A DNA stretch of 64,000 nt from Gymnorhina tibicen (taxonomy: Eukaryota; Chordata; Aves; Passeriformes; Artamidae), in assembly GCA_013399875.1 (NCBI GenBank), contig VXAZ01004634.1, forward strand, positions 186,001 through 250,000, read 5' to 3'. This document shows positions 40,301 to 50,580 of this stretch, piece by piece. The notes under the pieces are model-generated. The model made no database searches. It was not told where the DNA came from and saw only the letters and a list, made by a program, of their open reading frames with translations. The translations under genes were made by a program, and so were the position numbers. How positions within the stretch are numbered: the stretch's first letter is position 1; every line of letters begins with the position of its first letter.

Positions 40301-42021
40301 TATTGACTTTAATGGATCAGTGTTCACTAATTTTTCCTAATTTTATCTACACCATAACACATTTTCACATGTTAAAGGCTTTCTGTATTAATTTTAATAT
40401 AATAAAACAACCTAGATCTACACACACTGAAATAGTAATTTTCTGTACCTAACACAACCAAAAAAAGATTCTTGACCTACTGGGCTCCATTTAAGTGCAG
40501 AATGAGATAGAACCTGTCTCAGCACCATGCAACATTGACAAGTAGGCTCCTAACACCAGCCTAAGCTGGAGCTGGAGGTAAGACTCAGGTCAGTAGAGGT
40601 TCAGACAACTCCAGGATATCATTTCATTATTACTTTTCTTTGAACAGGAAACTTGTGGTATACACTATTTTCTTACCTTCCAGCGCACAGGGTTGAGTGC
40701 CTTGATCTGGTCATTCATATCTTCCTCAACATTAAATCTGTTGATGACTGAATTTATTTTAAAAGCAACAGCATGCTCTCGGCACCACTGTCTCAGTTTA
40801 TGCAGATTTTCCACATGGTTCTTCTTTCCTTGACGACGGCCAATTAAAACGTTGACATCCTCGTCAAAACTATCACATGAAATTGCCAGAATATCTAAAT
40901 ATTCACCTGAAAACAAGTTTTTAAAACAAGTTTATGTCCAGTCCCTCAGCTAAGAGCTGTCAGGACTCTGCTGACTTTCACTTCCTTGTTATCTGTCACG
41001 AAATGCCATGTAAATACAGTTCTGTGGAGTCATCTCACCAACCACAAAAGCCACATCAACAGCAGCATCCAAACACATAGTTTGTGTGTATGGGTCTCCA
41101 GCATTACGGGAGACAGGCAGAACTATTGTTTTATTACACCATTATACTAAAAAGTTTTTTGGTGGAATGCTTATATTCACAACAGATAATCAATACTATT
41201 TCACTGCTATTTACATTTGATTTGCATTTCCTATAAATGAACCACTAAGAAACCATGTCCCACTTGTCCCCAAGCCCATCTATGGGTGAGGCTGCCCCGT
41301 GGAGGCTCCCCAGCCCTGCCAGTGCAGTTGTGCCCAGTGGTCCCTCCTTACCGTACTTCTCGAACCACTGCTTTCTGATCAGGCTGCCATTGCTAACGAT
41401 GCTGACACTTGGGAGCTCCAACTCCTGCTTGCAAAACTGGACCAGTTTGCCTACAAATTCGCCTCTGTCCTGAAGAAACGGTTCTCCTCCCGAGAAATTG
41501 ATTTTCTCCATTCCTAGAGAAGGACCAAAGAAAGATGCTGTGAACCTCTGCTGCCCATCGCCTGCTCCTGCTCAGTGCTATCAGTGCCCCACGGCAGCGG
41601 GACAGGGACATCCCCGGGATAACATTTTCGACGGCACTTGGTCCTGCGGGGTCCCCCCTCACCGGTTCCTGCCGGCCTCCCCTCCCCTGGACTCACCTGC
41701 CTCCTTGAGCATCGCCAGCCCCCGCTTGGCCTCCTCCAGGGGCAGCACGAAGGAGGTCTTGGCCGTATGGAAGCAGAAGCCGCACTTGTAGTTGCACTGC
41801 CGGGTGAAGTGGTAATTGACGCTGGTGGGCGTCGGGGGCGCGTCCTCCCCTTCCCTCTCCCGCTCCGGCCGGGGGGCCGAGTCCCGCCAGCCGGACAGGG
41901 ACAGGGGCAGGGACAGGGACAGGGGAGCCAGGCTCCAGCACAGCGCGCCCAGGCTCCCCCGCAGCGCCGCCAGCACCGCCCGCCCGACGGACAGCAGCCG
42001 GCCCAGCATCGCCAGTTGCAT
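37218..42021 (-). CDS. RSAD2: RSAD2 / viperin, radical SAM antiviral enzyme; six coding exons, 354 residues
   Basis: Viperin is an interferon-induced radical SAM enzyme on the ER and lipid droplets that turns CTP into the chain terminator ddhCTP. Joining 42021-41697, 41513-41352, 40906-40677, 39827-39678, 37986-37954 and 37382-37218 gives 1,065 nt, 354 codons plus TGA, with GT-AG at every junction and phase kept throughout. The N-terminus (about residues 1-45) is an amphipathic, Leu/Ser-rich membrane-targeting stretch. The cluster motif is C76-x3-C80-x2-C83 (CNYKCGFC). SGGEP follows at 116-120, the SAM-site region. The C-terminal conserved block ends in the invariant Trp354, needed for Fe-S loading through CIAO1/CIA in known viperins. 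The length is 7 residues shorter than human, all in the variable linker before residue 60. A second Met at position 5 is an alternative start. The gene is complete. Confidence 0.96.
37954..37986 (-). CDS. RSAD2: RSAD2 coding exon 5, a 33-nt micro-exon
   Basis: Eleven codons, [11 protein letters not shown], sit between an acceptor TTACAG and a donor GTAAGT on the minus strand. They match the conserved viperin segment between NQK and MRFLNC, and the exon is phase 0 on both sides, so skipping it would delete 11 residues without a frameshift. It is too small to appear in an open-frame scan. Confidence 0.94.
39678..39827 (-). CDS. RSAD2: RSAD2 coding exon 4
   Basis: 150 nt, 50 codons, phase 0 at both ends. 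It starts [11 protein letters not shown] and ends PESNQK. The acceptor is GTTCAG|GTG and the donor AAG|GTAAAA. The EGEN segment is highly conserved among viperins and lies near the nucleotide-binding pocket. Confidence 0.95.
40677..40906 (-). CDS. RSAD2: RSAD2 coding exon 3
   Basis: 230 nt. It starts by completing a split Gly codon (G|GT), then [16 protein letters not shown], and ends NPVRWK. It carries the [15 protein letters not shown] block, typical of viperin. The acceptor is TTTCAG|GTGAA and the donor GAAG|GTAAGA. Confidence 0.95.
41352..41513 (-). CDS. RSAD2: RSAD2 coding exon 2
   Basis: 162 nt. It starts with the split Gly codon then [14 protein letters not shown], which contains the GGEP motif of radical SAM enzymes, and ends EKYG with a split Gly codon. 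The acceptor is TCTCTAG|GAATGG and the donor TACG|GTAAGG. It is separated from exon 1 by a short, GC-rich 183-nt intron. Confidence 0.95.
41697..42021 (-). CDS. RSAD2: RSAD2 coding exon 1 (start codon, amphipathic helix, Fe-S motif)
   Basis: 325 nt. The first ATG is at 42,021-42,019 ([10 protein letters not shown]). The exon includes the CNYKCGFC cluster motif at residues 76-83 and ends in a split Gly codon (GCAG|GTGAG). Its first 163 nt (42,021 to 41,859) are repeated 2,101 bp away, where they are cut off by a single N. Confidence 0.95.
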
Positions 42022-42190
42022 GGTTCGGCTCGGCTCGGACCCGATGGGATGCGCTGCGGTTCACTTGGACCTGCCTGGGCACGGTTCGACTGAACTTGGG
42101 TCGGCTGGGGTCAGTTCGGCTGGTCTCGGTTCGGTTCAATCCGACCCGGCTCGGCTTGGCTTGGCTTGGCTCGGCTCGGCTCGGCTCGCA
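42022..42190 (-). repeat. Degenerate pentanucleotide repeat forming the RSAD2 5' UTR
   Basis: On the plus strand this is built from GGCTC, GGTTC and GGCTT units. The cleanest run is about nine units at 42,147-42,189, and the array decays towards the start codon. It fills nearly all the space between the expected transcription start (about 42,195) and the ATG. On the minus strand it keeps a Pro-Ser-Arg-Ala-rich frame open, which I do not regard as coding. The same array occurs in the second copy at 44,123-44,291. Confidence 0.75.
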
Positions 42191-42219
42191 GGCTGCAGAG
42201 AGGTGCCCGGCGCTCCGCA

Positions 42220-42226
42220 CTTAAAT
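42220..42226 (-). promoter_or_regulatory. RSAD2: TATA-like element of RSAD2
   Basis: ATTTAAG on the minus strand, the only AT-rich heptamer in the CpG-rich promoter. It would place transcription start near 42,195, with the ISRE-like sites at roughly -100 to -130. Confidence 0.45.
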
Positions 42227-42292
42227 GCGCGGCGAGCGCCTCCCCTCCGCGCCCGTCGCGCCCCGCCGTGCCGGACCTCGGGGGAACCGCTC

Positions 42293-42305
42293 GGTTTCGT
42301 TTTCC
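42293..42305. promoter_or_regulatory. RSAD2: ISRE/IRF site 1 in the RSAD2 promoter
   Basis: The minus strand reads GGAAAACGAAACC, a full match to the GAAANNGAAA core of interferon-stimulated response elements bound by ISGF3 and IRF factors. It lies about 275 bp upstream of the start codon and about 65 bp upstream of the TATA-like element. RSAD2 is a known interferon- and IRF3-responsive gene. Confidence 0.8.
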
Positions 42306-42313
42306 GTTCTCGC

Positions 42314-42326
42314 AGAAACGAAACTT
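42314..42326. promoter_or_regulatory. RSAD2: ISRE/IRF-like site 2 in the RSAD2 promoter
   Basis: The plus strand reads AGAAACGAAACTT: two GAAAC blocks with one spacer base instead of two. It lies 8 bp from site 1 and points the other way, so the two form an inverted pair. It is identical in the duplicate copy. Confidence 0.65.
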
Positions 42327-42490
42327 AGCACCGAGCCGCGGGTGTTTTCCTTCTCCCGCCCCGCCCCACGCGTCGGGACACCCCAGTGTCCCGACGCCCC
42401 AGAGCCGCTTCTCGGCCACGGCCACCGCGGAACCCGCCGACTGCCCGGGGCTGGGAGCAGGTTTGAGCGCCTCTGGCTTTGAGCGGGTCT

Positions 42491-43958
42491 AGCATCTAGG
42501 ACCCCTTTTGGTGCATGAGGTCTCAGTGACTTCAGCTCTTGTGGTTAAACTCGTGAAGAAGGGGGAAAACTGAGCTTGTGTAACTGCACTGCACCATTGT
42601 CAGGCATTCAGGAACTCCTGTAAGTTTAAACAGTTTTGCATGGAAGACCAATCCAAGTTAGGAAGCCTGATGACTTCAAATACATGAAAATAAAATAACT
42701 GCAGGTTCTTCAATTCTTGGTCTCCAATAAAGCACCTCGAGCAAAGCTACTGCACCAAGTTGAGCACATGGTTAGCCTTAACAGAAGGAACAGTTGGCAG
42801 CCTGAGGTGAGACACTGGTAGCTGCCCATTCATGGTAACACCAGGAAAGACCAGGACCCAGCTGCCAGTTTCCATATTCCTCAATTCCTTGGTGGCACAA
42901 CAGGTATTGCTGGAGAAGGAACCCCTCCATCATAACACCAGTTGCTGTCTTCGGTCTTCCAGTGTGTCCAGATGCACCAACAGGTTTGTTACGAATTTTC
43001 AGCCTCACTCTGTCTTCAGTCATCCTGTCCTCACTCTTGCGTGGGCCATTCAATGTTGCCACTGCTGCCAAAGCACAGTCATACTCAAATCTTAACACCC
43101 TCCAACTGCATTTTGTCAATGGCCTAAAGTGGAGCTTCCCTCACATCCACTGACCAGAGAGAACTGCTGGTGTAGCCAAGCAGTCTTGCCCTCATGTTGC
43201 CTTCCTTTTATTACTTCTTTCTTTCCCCTTTGAAAAAAGGGGTAGAACTATCTTCATCCTCTTTGGAAATTTTCATGGGAAACAAAACCTGCTTGTGAAT
43301 AAGAAGAGTTAATTATGCCTGTCATTGGCTATCTTCAAATTCCCCTCATCCTTCCTTCACTTTCCTGGAGATGATCTAGTGGCTGAATAATATCTGGATC
43401 AGCAAAAACCAGTTTGAACAGTTTTTATTGTTTGAACAGTTTTTATTGTTGTCTCTATCAGCTGTTTCTTGCAGGAGCAGGTTCATATTGGTAGGGCAGG
43501 ATGGGAGACTACTTGCTGTGTTTGGTTCCAGTAATGCCACCTCACAAAGGTATTGCTGCAGCATGATGGGAAGCATCTCCCTTCTGAGGCTTTCCAAAAT
43601 GGTCTCAGAGCTTGTCAGCAGAGATTATTCCAGCTGGAGTTGACCATGTGCCCTTCCAGTTCCTTGAGGCTCATGTAAGACACAAGCTTAAGGATGAAAG
43701 CAGAATATTCTAATAAATAAAGAGTTTGTTGATAACAAACTTGAAAATATAATTGGAAAGGGAGGTGGACAAGACAATGCAAATTTAAACTGAAACCTGA
43801 CATTGAAGTTGCTCATTGGTAGCTTCAATGTTTCAACTAATTTGGAGAAATTTGACATGCCCTGTTTCCTCCTCACTCCATACATCCCTTCTGTTGCATG
43901 GTAGGAATCCTATTCCATTTCTTATCTTCTCTGGCCCCAATTCAAGTTCCTTTCTTTC
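42491..43958. other. Intergenic sequence of unit 1, upstream of RSAD2
   Basis: No gene seen. It contains a short local direct repeat at about 43,411-43,447 (TTTGAACAGTTTTTATTG twice). Open frames here are repeated almost word for word in unit 2, as expected from the DNA duplication, and match no known protein. Confidence 0.6.
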
Positions 43959-43959
43959 N
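43959..43959. other. Single ambiguous base at the duplication junction
   Basis: One N sits exactly between unit 1 and unit 2 of the tandem duplication. Such single-N joins commonly mark where an assembler placed two contigs side by side. Confidence 0.95.
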
Positions 43960-44122
43960 CCCGCTCCGGCCCGGGGGCCGAGCCCCGCCAGCCGGACAGG
44001 GACAGGGGCAGGGACAGGGACAGGGGAGCCAGGCTCCAGCACAGCGCGCCCAGGCTCCCCCGCAGCGCCGCCAGCACCGCCCGCCCGACGGACAGCAGCC
44101 GGCCCAGCATCGCCAGTTGCAT
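43960..44122 (-). pseudogene. Truncated second copy of RSAD2 exon 1
   Basis: It carries the first 54 codons of viperin, from MQLAML to APGPER, then meets the N and runs into unrelated intergenic sequence. The CxxxCxxC motif and the splice donor are absent, so it cannot make viperin. Two amino-acid changes relative to the intact exon (Asp47 to Gly, Arg51 to Gly) lie close to the break. It has an intact promoter copy upstream. It is probably an assembly artefact. Confidence 0.85.
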
Positions 44123-44393
44123 GGTTCGGCTCGGCTCGGACCCGATGGGATGCGCTGCGGTTCACTTGGACCTGCCTGGGCACGGTTCGACTGAACTTGG
44201 GTCGGCTGGGGTCAGTTCGGCTGGTCTCGGTTCGGTTCAATCCGACCCGGCTCGGCTTGGCTTGGCTTGGCTCGGCTCGGCTCGGCTCGCAGGCTGCAGA
44301 GAGGTGCCCGGCGCTCCGCACTTAAATGCGCGGCGAGCGCCTCCCCTCCGCGCCCGTCCCGCCCCGCCGTGCCGGACCTCGGGGGAACCGCTC

Positions 44394-44427
44394 GGTTTCG
44401 TTTTCCGTTCTCGCAGAAACGAAACTT
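44394..44427. promoter_or_regulatory. Second copy of the RSAD2 ISRE pair
   Basis: Exact repeats of both IRF-like sites at 44,394-44,406 and 44,415-44,427, offset 2,101 bp from the functional pair. If the duplication is real these would form an additional upstream interferon-responsive element. Confidence 0.7.
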
Positions 44428-44591
44428 AGCACCGAGCCGCGGGTGTTTTCCTTCTCCCGCCCCGCCCCACGCGTCGGGACACCCCAGTGTCCCGACGCCC
44501 CAGAGCCGCTTCTCGGCCACGGCCACCGCGGAACCCGCCGACTGCCCGGGGCTGGGAGCAGGTTTGAGCGCCTCTGGCTTTGAGCGGGTCT

Positions 44592-47500
44592 AGCATCTAG
44601 GACCCCTTTTGGTGCATGAGGTCTCAGTGACTTCAGCTCTTGTGGTTAAACTCGTGAAGCAGGGGGAAAACTGAGCTTGTGTAACTGCACTGCACCATTG
44701 TCAGGCATTCAGGAACTCCTGTAAGTTTAAACAGTTTTGCATGGAAGACCAATCCAAGTTAGGAAGCCTGATGACTTCAAATACATGAAAATAAAATAAC
44801 TGCAGGTTCTTCAATTCTTGGTCTCCAATAAAGCACCTCGAGCAAAGCTACTGCACCAAGTTGAGCACATGGTTAGCCTTAACAGAAGGAACAGTTGGCA
44901 GCCTGAGGTGAGACACTGGTAGCTGCCCATTCATGGTAACACCAGGAAAGACCAGGACCCAGCTGCCAGTTTCCATATTCCTCAATTCCTTGGTGGCACA
45001 ACAGGTATTGCTGGAGAAGGAACCCCTCCATCATAACACCAGTTGCTGTCTTCGGTCTTCCAGTGTGTCCAGATGCACCAACAGGTTTGTTACGAATTTT
45101 CAGCCTCACTCTGTCTTCAGTCATCCTGTCCTCACTCTTGCGTGGGCCATTCAATGTTGCCACTGCTGCCAAAGCACAGTCATACTCAAATCTTAACACC
45201 CTCCAACTGCATTTTGTCAATGGCCTAAAGTGGAGCTTCCCTCACATCCACTGACCAGAGAGAACTGCTGGTGTAGCCAAGCAGTCTTGCCCTCATGTTG
45301 CCTTCCTTTTATTACTTTTTTCTTTCCCCTTTGAAAAAAGGGGTAGAACTATCTTCATCCTCTTTGCAAATTTTCATGGGAAACAAAACCTGCTTGTGAA
45401 TAAGAAGAGTTAATTATGCCTGTCATTGGCTATCCTCAAATTCCCCTCATCCTTCCTTCACTTTCCTGGAGATGATCTAGTGGCTGAATAATATCTGGAT
45501 CAGCAAAAACCAGTTTGAACAGTTTTTATTGTTTGAACAGTTTTTATTGTTGTCTCTATCAGCTGTTTCTTGCAGGAGCAGGTTCATATTGGTAGGGCAG
45601 GATGGGAGACTACTTGCTGTGTTTGGTTCCAGTAATGCCACCTCACAAAGGTATTGCTGCAGCCTGATGGGAAGCATCTCCCTTCTGAGGCTTTCCAAAA
45701 TGGTCTCAGAGCTTGTCAGCAGAGATTATTCCAGCTGGAGTTGACCATGTGCCCTTCCAGTTCCTTGAGGCTCATGTAAGACACAAGCTTAAGGATGAAA
45801 GCAGAATATTCTAATAAATAAAGAGTTTGTTGATAACAAACTTGAAAATATAATTGGAAAGGGAGGTGGACAAGACAATGCAAATTTAAACTGAAACCTG
45901 ACATTGAAGTTGCTCATTGGTAGCTTCAATGTTTCAACTAATTTGGAGAAATTTGACATGCCCTGTTTCCTCCTCACTCCATACATCCCTTCTGTTGCAT
46001 GGTAGGAATCCTATTCCATTTCTTATCTTCTCTGGCCCCAATTCAAGTTCCTTTCTTTCCTCATTCATATTACTTGTTCATGTCCAGTTGAGCCAATGCA
46101 GGTATAGGGACTACAGCCTTTCTCTCTTCCTTGAGGTGGAAAGCTTATTACTAGCCCTGAGCTTGTTGCCTTCAGCTGGCTAGAAAAATTAAGTTCAAAA
46201 TACTTCATCTCCAAAGTCGGTAAAGAATCCTTGATGATTATCAATTTCTCTCAACACAAGACTTACATCTGATACCCAAACACTCCAAAAACATGTCAGA
46301 AAAATATTGCTCAATGAACCAGAAAACTAAAACATTAGCATTTTTGGACTGTTTTTCTTGGAAAACACAGATCTCTGTTTCAAGGAATAAAACATGCAGG
46401 GAACTTTGCACCCAAGTGTACTCAAAACTTCCTGTTCTTTCTAATTCTATCAGTGCTTTCTTAGAAAATGGCAATTATAATTCTTTTTATTTTTTGCCTT
46501 AACTAAGTTTGTGTTCAGATGACACTCTGCATTACTAAAAGCCTCACAAAGTAAACCCAGACCAGAATGTGTCCCCTGCATATGTACAAGTCCCAGCAGC
46601 ATCAAGAAAGACATTCACATTTTACATCTCAAACTGTCTTAGCTCACAGGCTCTGTGGTGAGACCTACAAGAAAACACAAGTGTGCATTTCTATGCTCAA
46701 GCTTTGAATCTACAGGAAATACTGCAAGCAAGAACTGTAATGAAATTTTCTGTCCAGATGCCTTCTGGAAGAGTCTCAGAAAAGCATAAATGTTCTTTGA
46801 AAATTGTAGGAAGTATGATTCCTTCCTCTAGCTTCCTATAGAAGTCATCTTACAGTGGCATGATGGAGTCTCAGTACTAAAAATGTTTCAGTTCTCCAAA
46901 TCTGTATCTAAAAACCCTTTAAAGATTAATGTAATTTTTCAAAAATGATTGAATAATGTTATTAATGGTGCACTAGATAGTAAATAAGTACACAACTAGC
47001 ATGGAAGAATCCAAATGGATAAACATAGGCACTCTTGTGCCTAGTTGATAGGAAAGCAAAACTTTTGAAACAACTATATAATATTTATCGGAATAATGTA
47101 ATTTTATATTTTAAATAAATATATTGCTTTCTCCTGTGTGGCTGTTTGGCAGTTTCAGTCAAACAGTATCTTACTAGGGAAACAAAAGTACTGATACAAA
47201 CCAGTAACATAAAAAAGGTTAAGGAGGAGTCCTATCACATCACCTGAGAGGACCGGAAATGGTCCAAGGACAACCAGGCAAGTCACGCAATGGCAGATGT
47301 AATTTTTAGCATTTGATAAATGTATTACTTCTTGCTCCAGTCTCAGCTGGAAATTATCTCTTTCTCATTGCATCTGCAGCACTATAAATGGGATTCTGTC
47401 AAGGACCTTGTACTTAGAGTGACTCATCTCTCCTTGGGATGCAGAAATCCGAGGGGAAATTACCAAACAGAAAGCTAAAACCCACATGCAATTAAGTTAT

Positions 47501-47640
47501 GAAAGACATATGAAACACACAATATAAATATAGATACAGATTAGGCACATTTGAAAGAAGTCCACTATGGGCCCTTAGTGTATCTATGATTTCCCATTCA
47601 CAAACCATTTTAAAAGATGGTTTCTATGATCTAGAACAAG
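44592..47640. other. Intergenic sequence between the two antiviral genes
   Basis: To 46,060 this is the second copy of the RSAD2 upstream sequence. From there it is unique AT-rich DNA with no recognisable gene or repeat. Confidence 0.5.
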
Positions 47641-47700
47641 ATCATAGAATTGTAGAATGATAGAATATCCTGTTGGGAGGGCCCTCAAGGATCATCAGAT
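47641..47700 (-). mobile_element. Short CR1 3'-end remnant
   Basis: Reads like the reverse complement of the CR1 tail: ATCATAGAATTGTAGAATG, then a degenerate TTGGGAGGGCCCTCAAGGATCATCAGATCC-like block. The similarity fades after about 60 bp. Confidence 0.6.
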
Positions 47701-48745
47701 CCTTTCTTGTCAAAAGTATGTTGAGAGAAGGAACCTTCTATGTCCTTTCCATAGCCTTCCCCAAACATCTGGCAGTGCCCACTGTCATGGGCAGAAGAGG
47801 AATCTCTCCTGTCCTGACACTATACCAACTTCTGTGTTCTTATGGTCTTATCCCCAAGCCTTTTTCTTTACTGGCAGGCCCTTTACTGATATTCTTTAGA
47901 GTTTATTCTGCATTAAAAGAGCAGTTTTATTTGTCTGTATTCTATGTAGCTATACATTTTATGGGCCTTCAGCTTAAGTTTTTCCTGCCTGTGTATCACA
48001 CAGCTGTTTACAGGACTGTACACTTAGATATATTTTTAAGTTACAGGCTAATCAATTTTCAGGTTTTTTTTTTCTCTTTTTCAACTTTGTGTGGATCAAA
48101 ATTTTTTGAATATTCATATGGCCTTTTGTTGCCTCTGTATCTCTTCCCTATAGCTCTATCTAAGCACAGTGGACATTCTAAGATGTGAAAATGCTCCTGA
48201 ACAGTATTTTGTACAAAATAGCGTATTTTTTCTTCAACATTACTTCATATTATACAGAGAACAAAATTATAAAGGTCCTTGTAAAGAGGCTGAAAAATGC
48301 TTAACGTAAGTTAATTTCAAAATTGAGTCATACTTTCTCCACTGATTTTAAATACAACAAAACATCTTGGACATAAAAGACAATTCTTTTCTTATATTAT
48401 TACTTGAATCCTGCAAGAGGGTACTTTTAAGTAAATAGGCAGGAGAACAGGCATCACATGCCTATTATGAATGATCTCATAAGCAAATTATAAATGAAGG
48501 AATCACCACCAGCCTGCCTCAGGAATTGTAACGAGGTTATATCAAGGCAGTGAGACGGGAAAAGGGAAAATGAAAGTAAGCGCTTTCCACTTGTTCAGCA
48601 GAGAGGGGAAAGGCAACAGTAGCAAAAAAACCCAAAAAACAAAAAACAAACCAAACAAAAGAGAAAGAAGCCGAGAGGTCAGTGAGGGAAATGGCCAGCT
48701 TTACAAGTGCTTTTGAAATGAAACTTGGCTGCAAGTCAGTTGGAC
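47701..48745. other. Intergenic sequence without recognisable features
   Basis: A plus-strand frame of 171 codons (47,673-48,188) stays open but starts in CR1 remnant DNA, is Phe/Leu-rich and AT-driven, and resembles no family I know. A-rich runs occur at about 48,625-48,660. Confidence 0.5.
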
Positions 48746-49560
48746 CTCAAACAAACAAATGAACAGAAAAGTGGCAGATAAGTTTCAGTATAGATAAAGG
48801 TGAGGCAGTGCATATCTGCAAGAATCATTGAAACCTTGTGTACCTGATGCTGAGCTCAGCAGTGGCACTTGTGCTCACGAAGGAGACCTTAGTCACAGTT
48901 GCTACTCTTCTGAAACAATGGCTCTGTGGGAGGCAGCAGAGAAAAAAATTCAACTAAAAGTTTAGCATCATCCAGAAAAAAGGTAGATTGCATACTCTGC
49001 TGGTCTGTGAAACTTTGTAAGTGTATCCAAATCCTGACTAGTGGTCCAGTTCAGGTCTTCACATCTTGGCAGGACCTTATGGAATTAAAGAAGTTATCCT
49101 TGTTTCTAAATGATCAAGGGGATGAAACAGCTGCCTTACAAGGGTTGGAGGCTGTCATTTCTGGCATGAAAAGGCTGAAGGGGAAAACTGAGTGACCTTT
49201 TAAAAATCCTGTAGGTAATAAATAAACTGAATGTTGGACTGTTATTCACCAAAATCAGTAATATTATTAGAAGGGTCACTTGTTGAACTAAGTAGGATGT
49301 GAGTTTAAAACTTATAAAAGGTTTTATGCAACAGTTGCATTGCTTGAATTGGAGACCACGGGGGTTTGTGGAGGTAGATTCTATCACAGAGTCAAAAAGA
49401 GATTCAGGTAAATCCTGAAGGGAGTAAGCAAGGGCCCACCCCAGGTGCTGAAAGGAAAAGATGAGGATGTACTGTTTAACATTCCTAATTCGGTGACTGT
49501 GGATGCTGGAGGAGCACAAGGACTAGGAGAAGGGACCACAGATAAGCCAGGCATATATAC
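48746..49560 (+). mobile_element. Ancient, highly diverged CR1/L3-type LINE 3' region
   Basis: Blocks in order resemble the old amniote CR1 lineage: GTGGCAGATAAGTTTCAGTA, a TAAAGGTGAGGCAGTGCA block, a TGAAACAGCTGCCTTACAAG block near 49,120, AAAAGGCTGAAGGGGAAA, and GAGTTTAAAACTTATAAAAG near 49,300. Divergence is high and the ends are uncertain. No frame is usable. Confidence 0.45.
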
Positions 49561-50580
49561 ACCATGTCATTCTGACAGAAAAAATATCGGCTGAGAAGAG
49601 CCCCTGCTCTTAATCAGTGCATATTGTTATGGTCTTAAAGCTATCTATTGGCTTCCTGTATAATGAACCATGTTTTACCCTGTGTCTTCTGGTATCCACA
49701 CCCACTGCCATAGCCATGTGTTTGAGTGATGTGGAATGGTGTTGGAGTTCTCAGGTATGAAACAGCCTTAAAAAAAACAAATGAATTTTGATTCATGATA
49801 CTGAGACTGTATTGAAGAGCTTACAAGGCTACATTTCCAGTTTTGGCTCTGGCCCAGCCTTCCACCAGCTTCTTCGGGACGGGCAGTTCCCAACTAGTAC
49901 AGATGATTTGCAGCTGGTACTGCGTGCCAGCTGCTCCCTTCTCTCTGCAGTTACACTAAGCAAAAGGTATTTGTGCAGGTGTTTGAGATGACCAGAGGAA
50001 GACAAGTTTCCAAGGAATTTCTTGTAGAGTATACTAGCTTGTAGAGTATATTCATTCAGAAAATGCATCAGAAGTTTAGCTTTTGATATCTCTAAGTGGC
50101 AGTTTTCCAGCTATTGAAAAAGAGGAAAAGTTCTCTACAGAGATGCAGGTTCTCCAATATGTTAAGCTGCATCTTCTGAAAACTCAAAAACTACATTTTG
50201 GGCAATGTTACTCATAGCAGCTGTCATAAGACTAAGTCAGTGCTATTGCTGTTTGCAATGCTTCTGGTTCCTGCCTCTGAGCTGACGAAAGCCGAAACTG
50301 GCCATTGCAAAGTTATGAAAACAGGCTTGTAAAAGTGCAGTTTGCTCCCAAAATTATTTGTGTCTGTTGGTCTTGTTATCAAGGCACTGAGTGGCCAAAT
50401 AATGGGGTCAAGTTACTGATATGCCTGACAGCCCAGTGCTGCTTGTGCACTGCAACTCATGAAAGCAGTTCAGTTTGTTTACGACTCGTTTGTCATTTTG
50501 GGCCAGTCCCAAGCAGCAGAGCATATTTGCACTTCTGTTTTGGTTTTTGGTTTTTTTTTGGTTTTTTTTTCTTTTTTAGA
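49561..50580. other. Intergenic sequence upstream of CMPK2
   Basis: No gene recognised. It ends in a T-rich tract with G interruptions at about 50,538-50,578, directly before the CMPK2 CpG island. A weak IRF-like match GAAAGCCGAAACT (50,287-50,299) has a three-base spacer and is doubtful. Confidence 0.5.

Larger units (their letters stand above)
41640..42490 (-). promoter_or_regulatory. RSAD2: CpG island covering RSAD2 promoter and exon 1
   Basis: About 850 bp of GC- and CpG-rich sequence begins in intron 1 and runs past the ISRE pair, ending abruptly at about 42,490. The long Ala/Arg/Pro-rich frames open across it on both strands come from composition. Confidence 0.75.
41859..46060. repeat. 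Tandem duplication, two units of 2,101 bp (41,859-43,959 and 43,960-46,060)
   Basis: Every landmark recurs at a constant offset of 2,101 bp: start codon 42,021 and 44,122, ISRE pair, CpG-island edge, and the AT-rich intergenic part. I count at least eight single-base differences and no indel. Two of them (41,871/43,972 and 41,882/43,983) lie next to the junction. The units are joined by a single N at 43,959. This fits an assembly duplication of two haplotypes better than a biological one. If real, it supplies a second RSAD2 promoter and a truncated exon 1. Confidence 0.95.

Noticed and set aside
41693..42220. 175-codon minus-strand frame over the RSAD2 5' end
   Set aside because: It overlaps the viperin start in another frame, begins at a GTG rather than an ATG, and its Pro-Ser-Arg-rich part is just the pentamer repeat. 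It recurs in the duplicate copy for the same reason.
41638..42328. Plus-strand frames of 151 and 170 codons opposite RSAD2 exon 1
   Set aside because: Antisense shadows of a GC-rich coding exon and the repeat array, with no independent support.
43833..44325. Frames running through the duplication junction
   Set aside because: They cross the single N and join intergenic DNA to the truncated RSAD2 exon. The fusion is probably artificial.
47673..48188. 171-codon plus-strand frame
   Set aside because: Starts in a CR1 remnant, is rich in Phe/Leu/Tyr as expected of AT-rich DNA, shows no recognisable domain or splice context, and sits among non-coding sequence.
49136..49519. 127-codon minus-strand frame
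   Set aside because: Lies antisense within an old CR1 remnant and has no known domain.
50287..50299. Further ISRE-like match upstream of CMPK2 (GAAAGCCGAAACT)
   Set aside because: The spacer of three bases does not fit the ISRE consensus and the site lies outside the CpG-island promoter. Kept only as a weak note.
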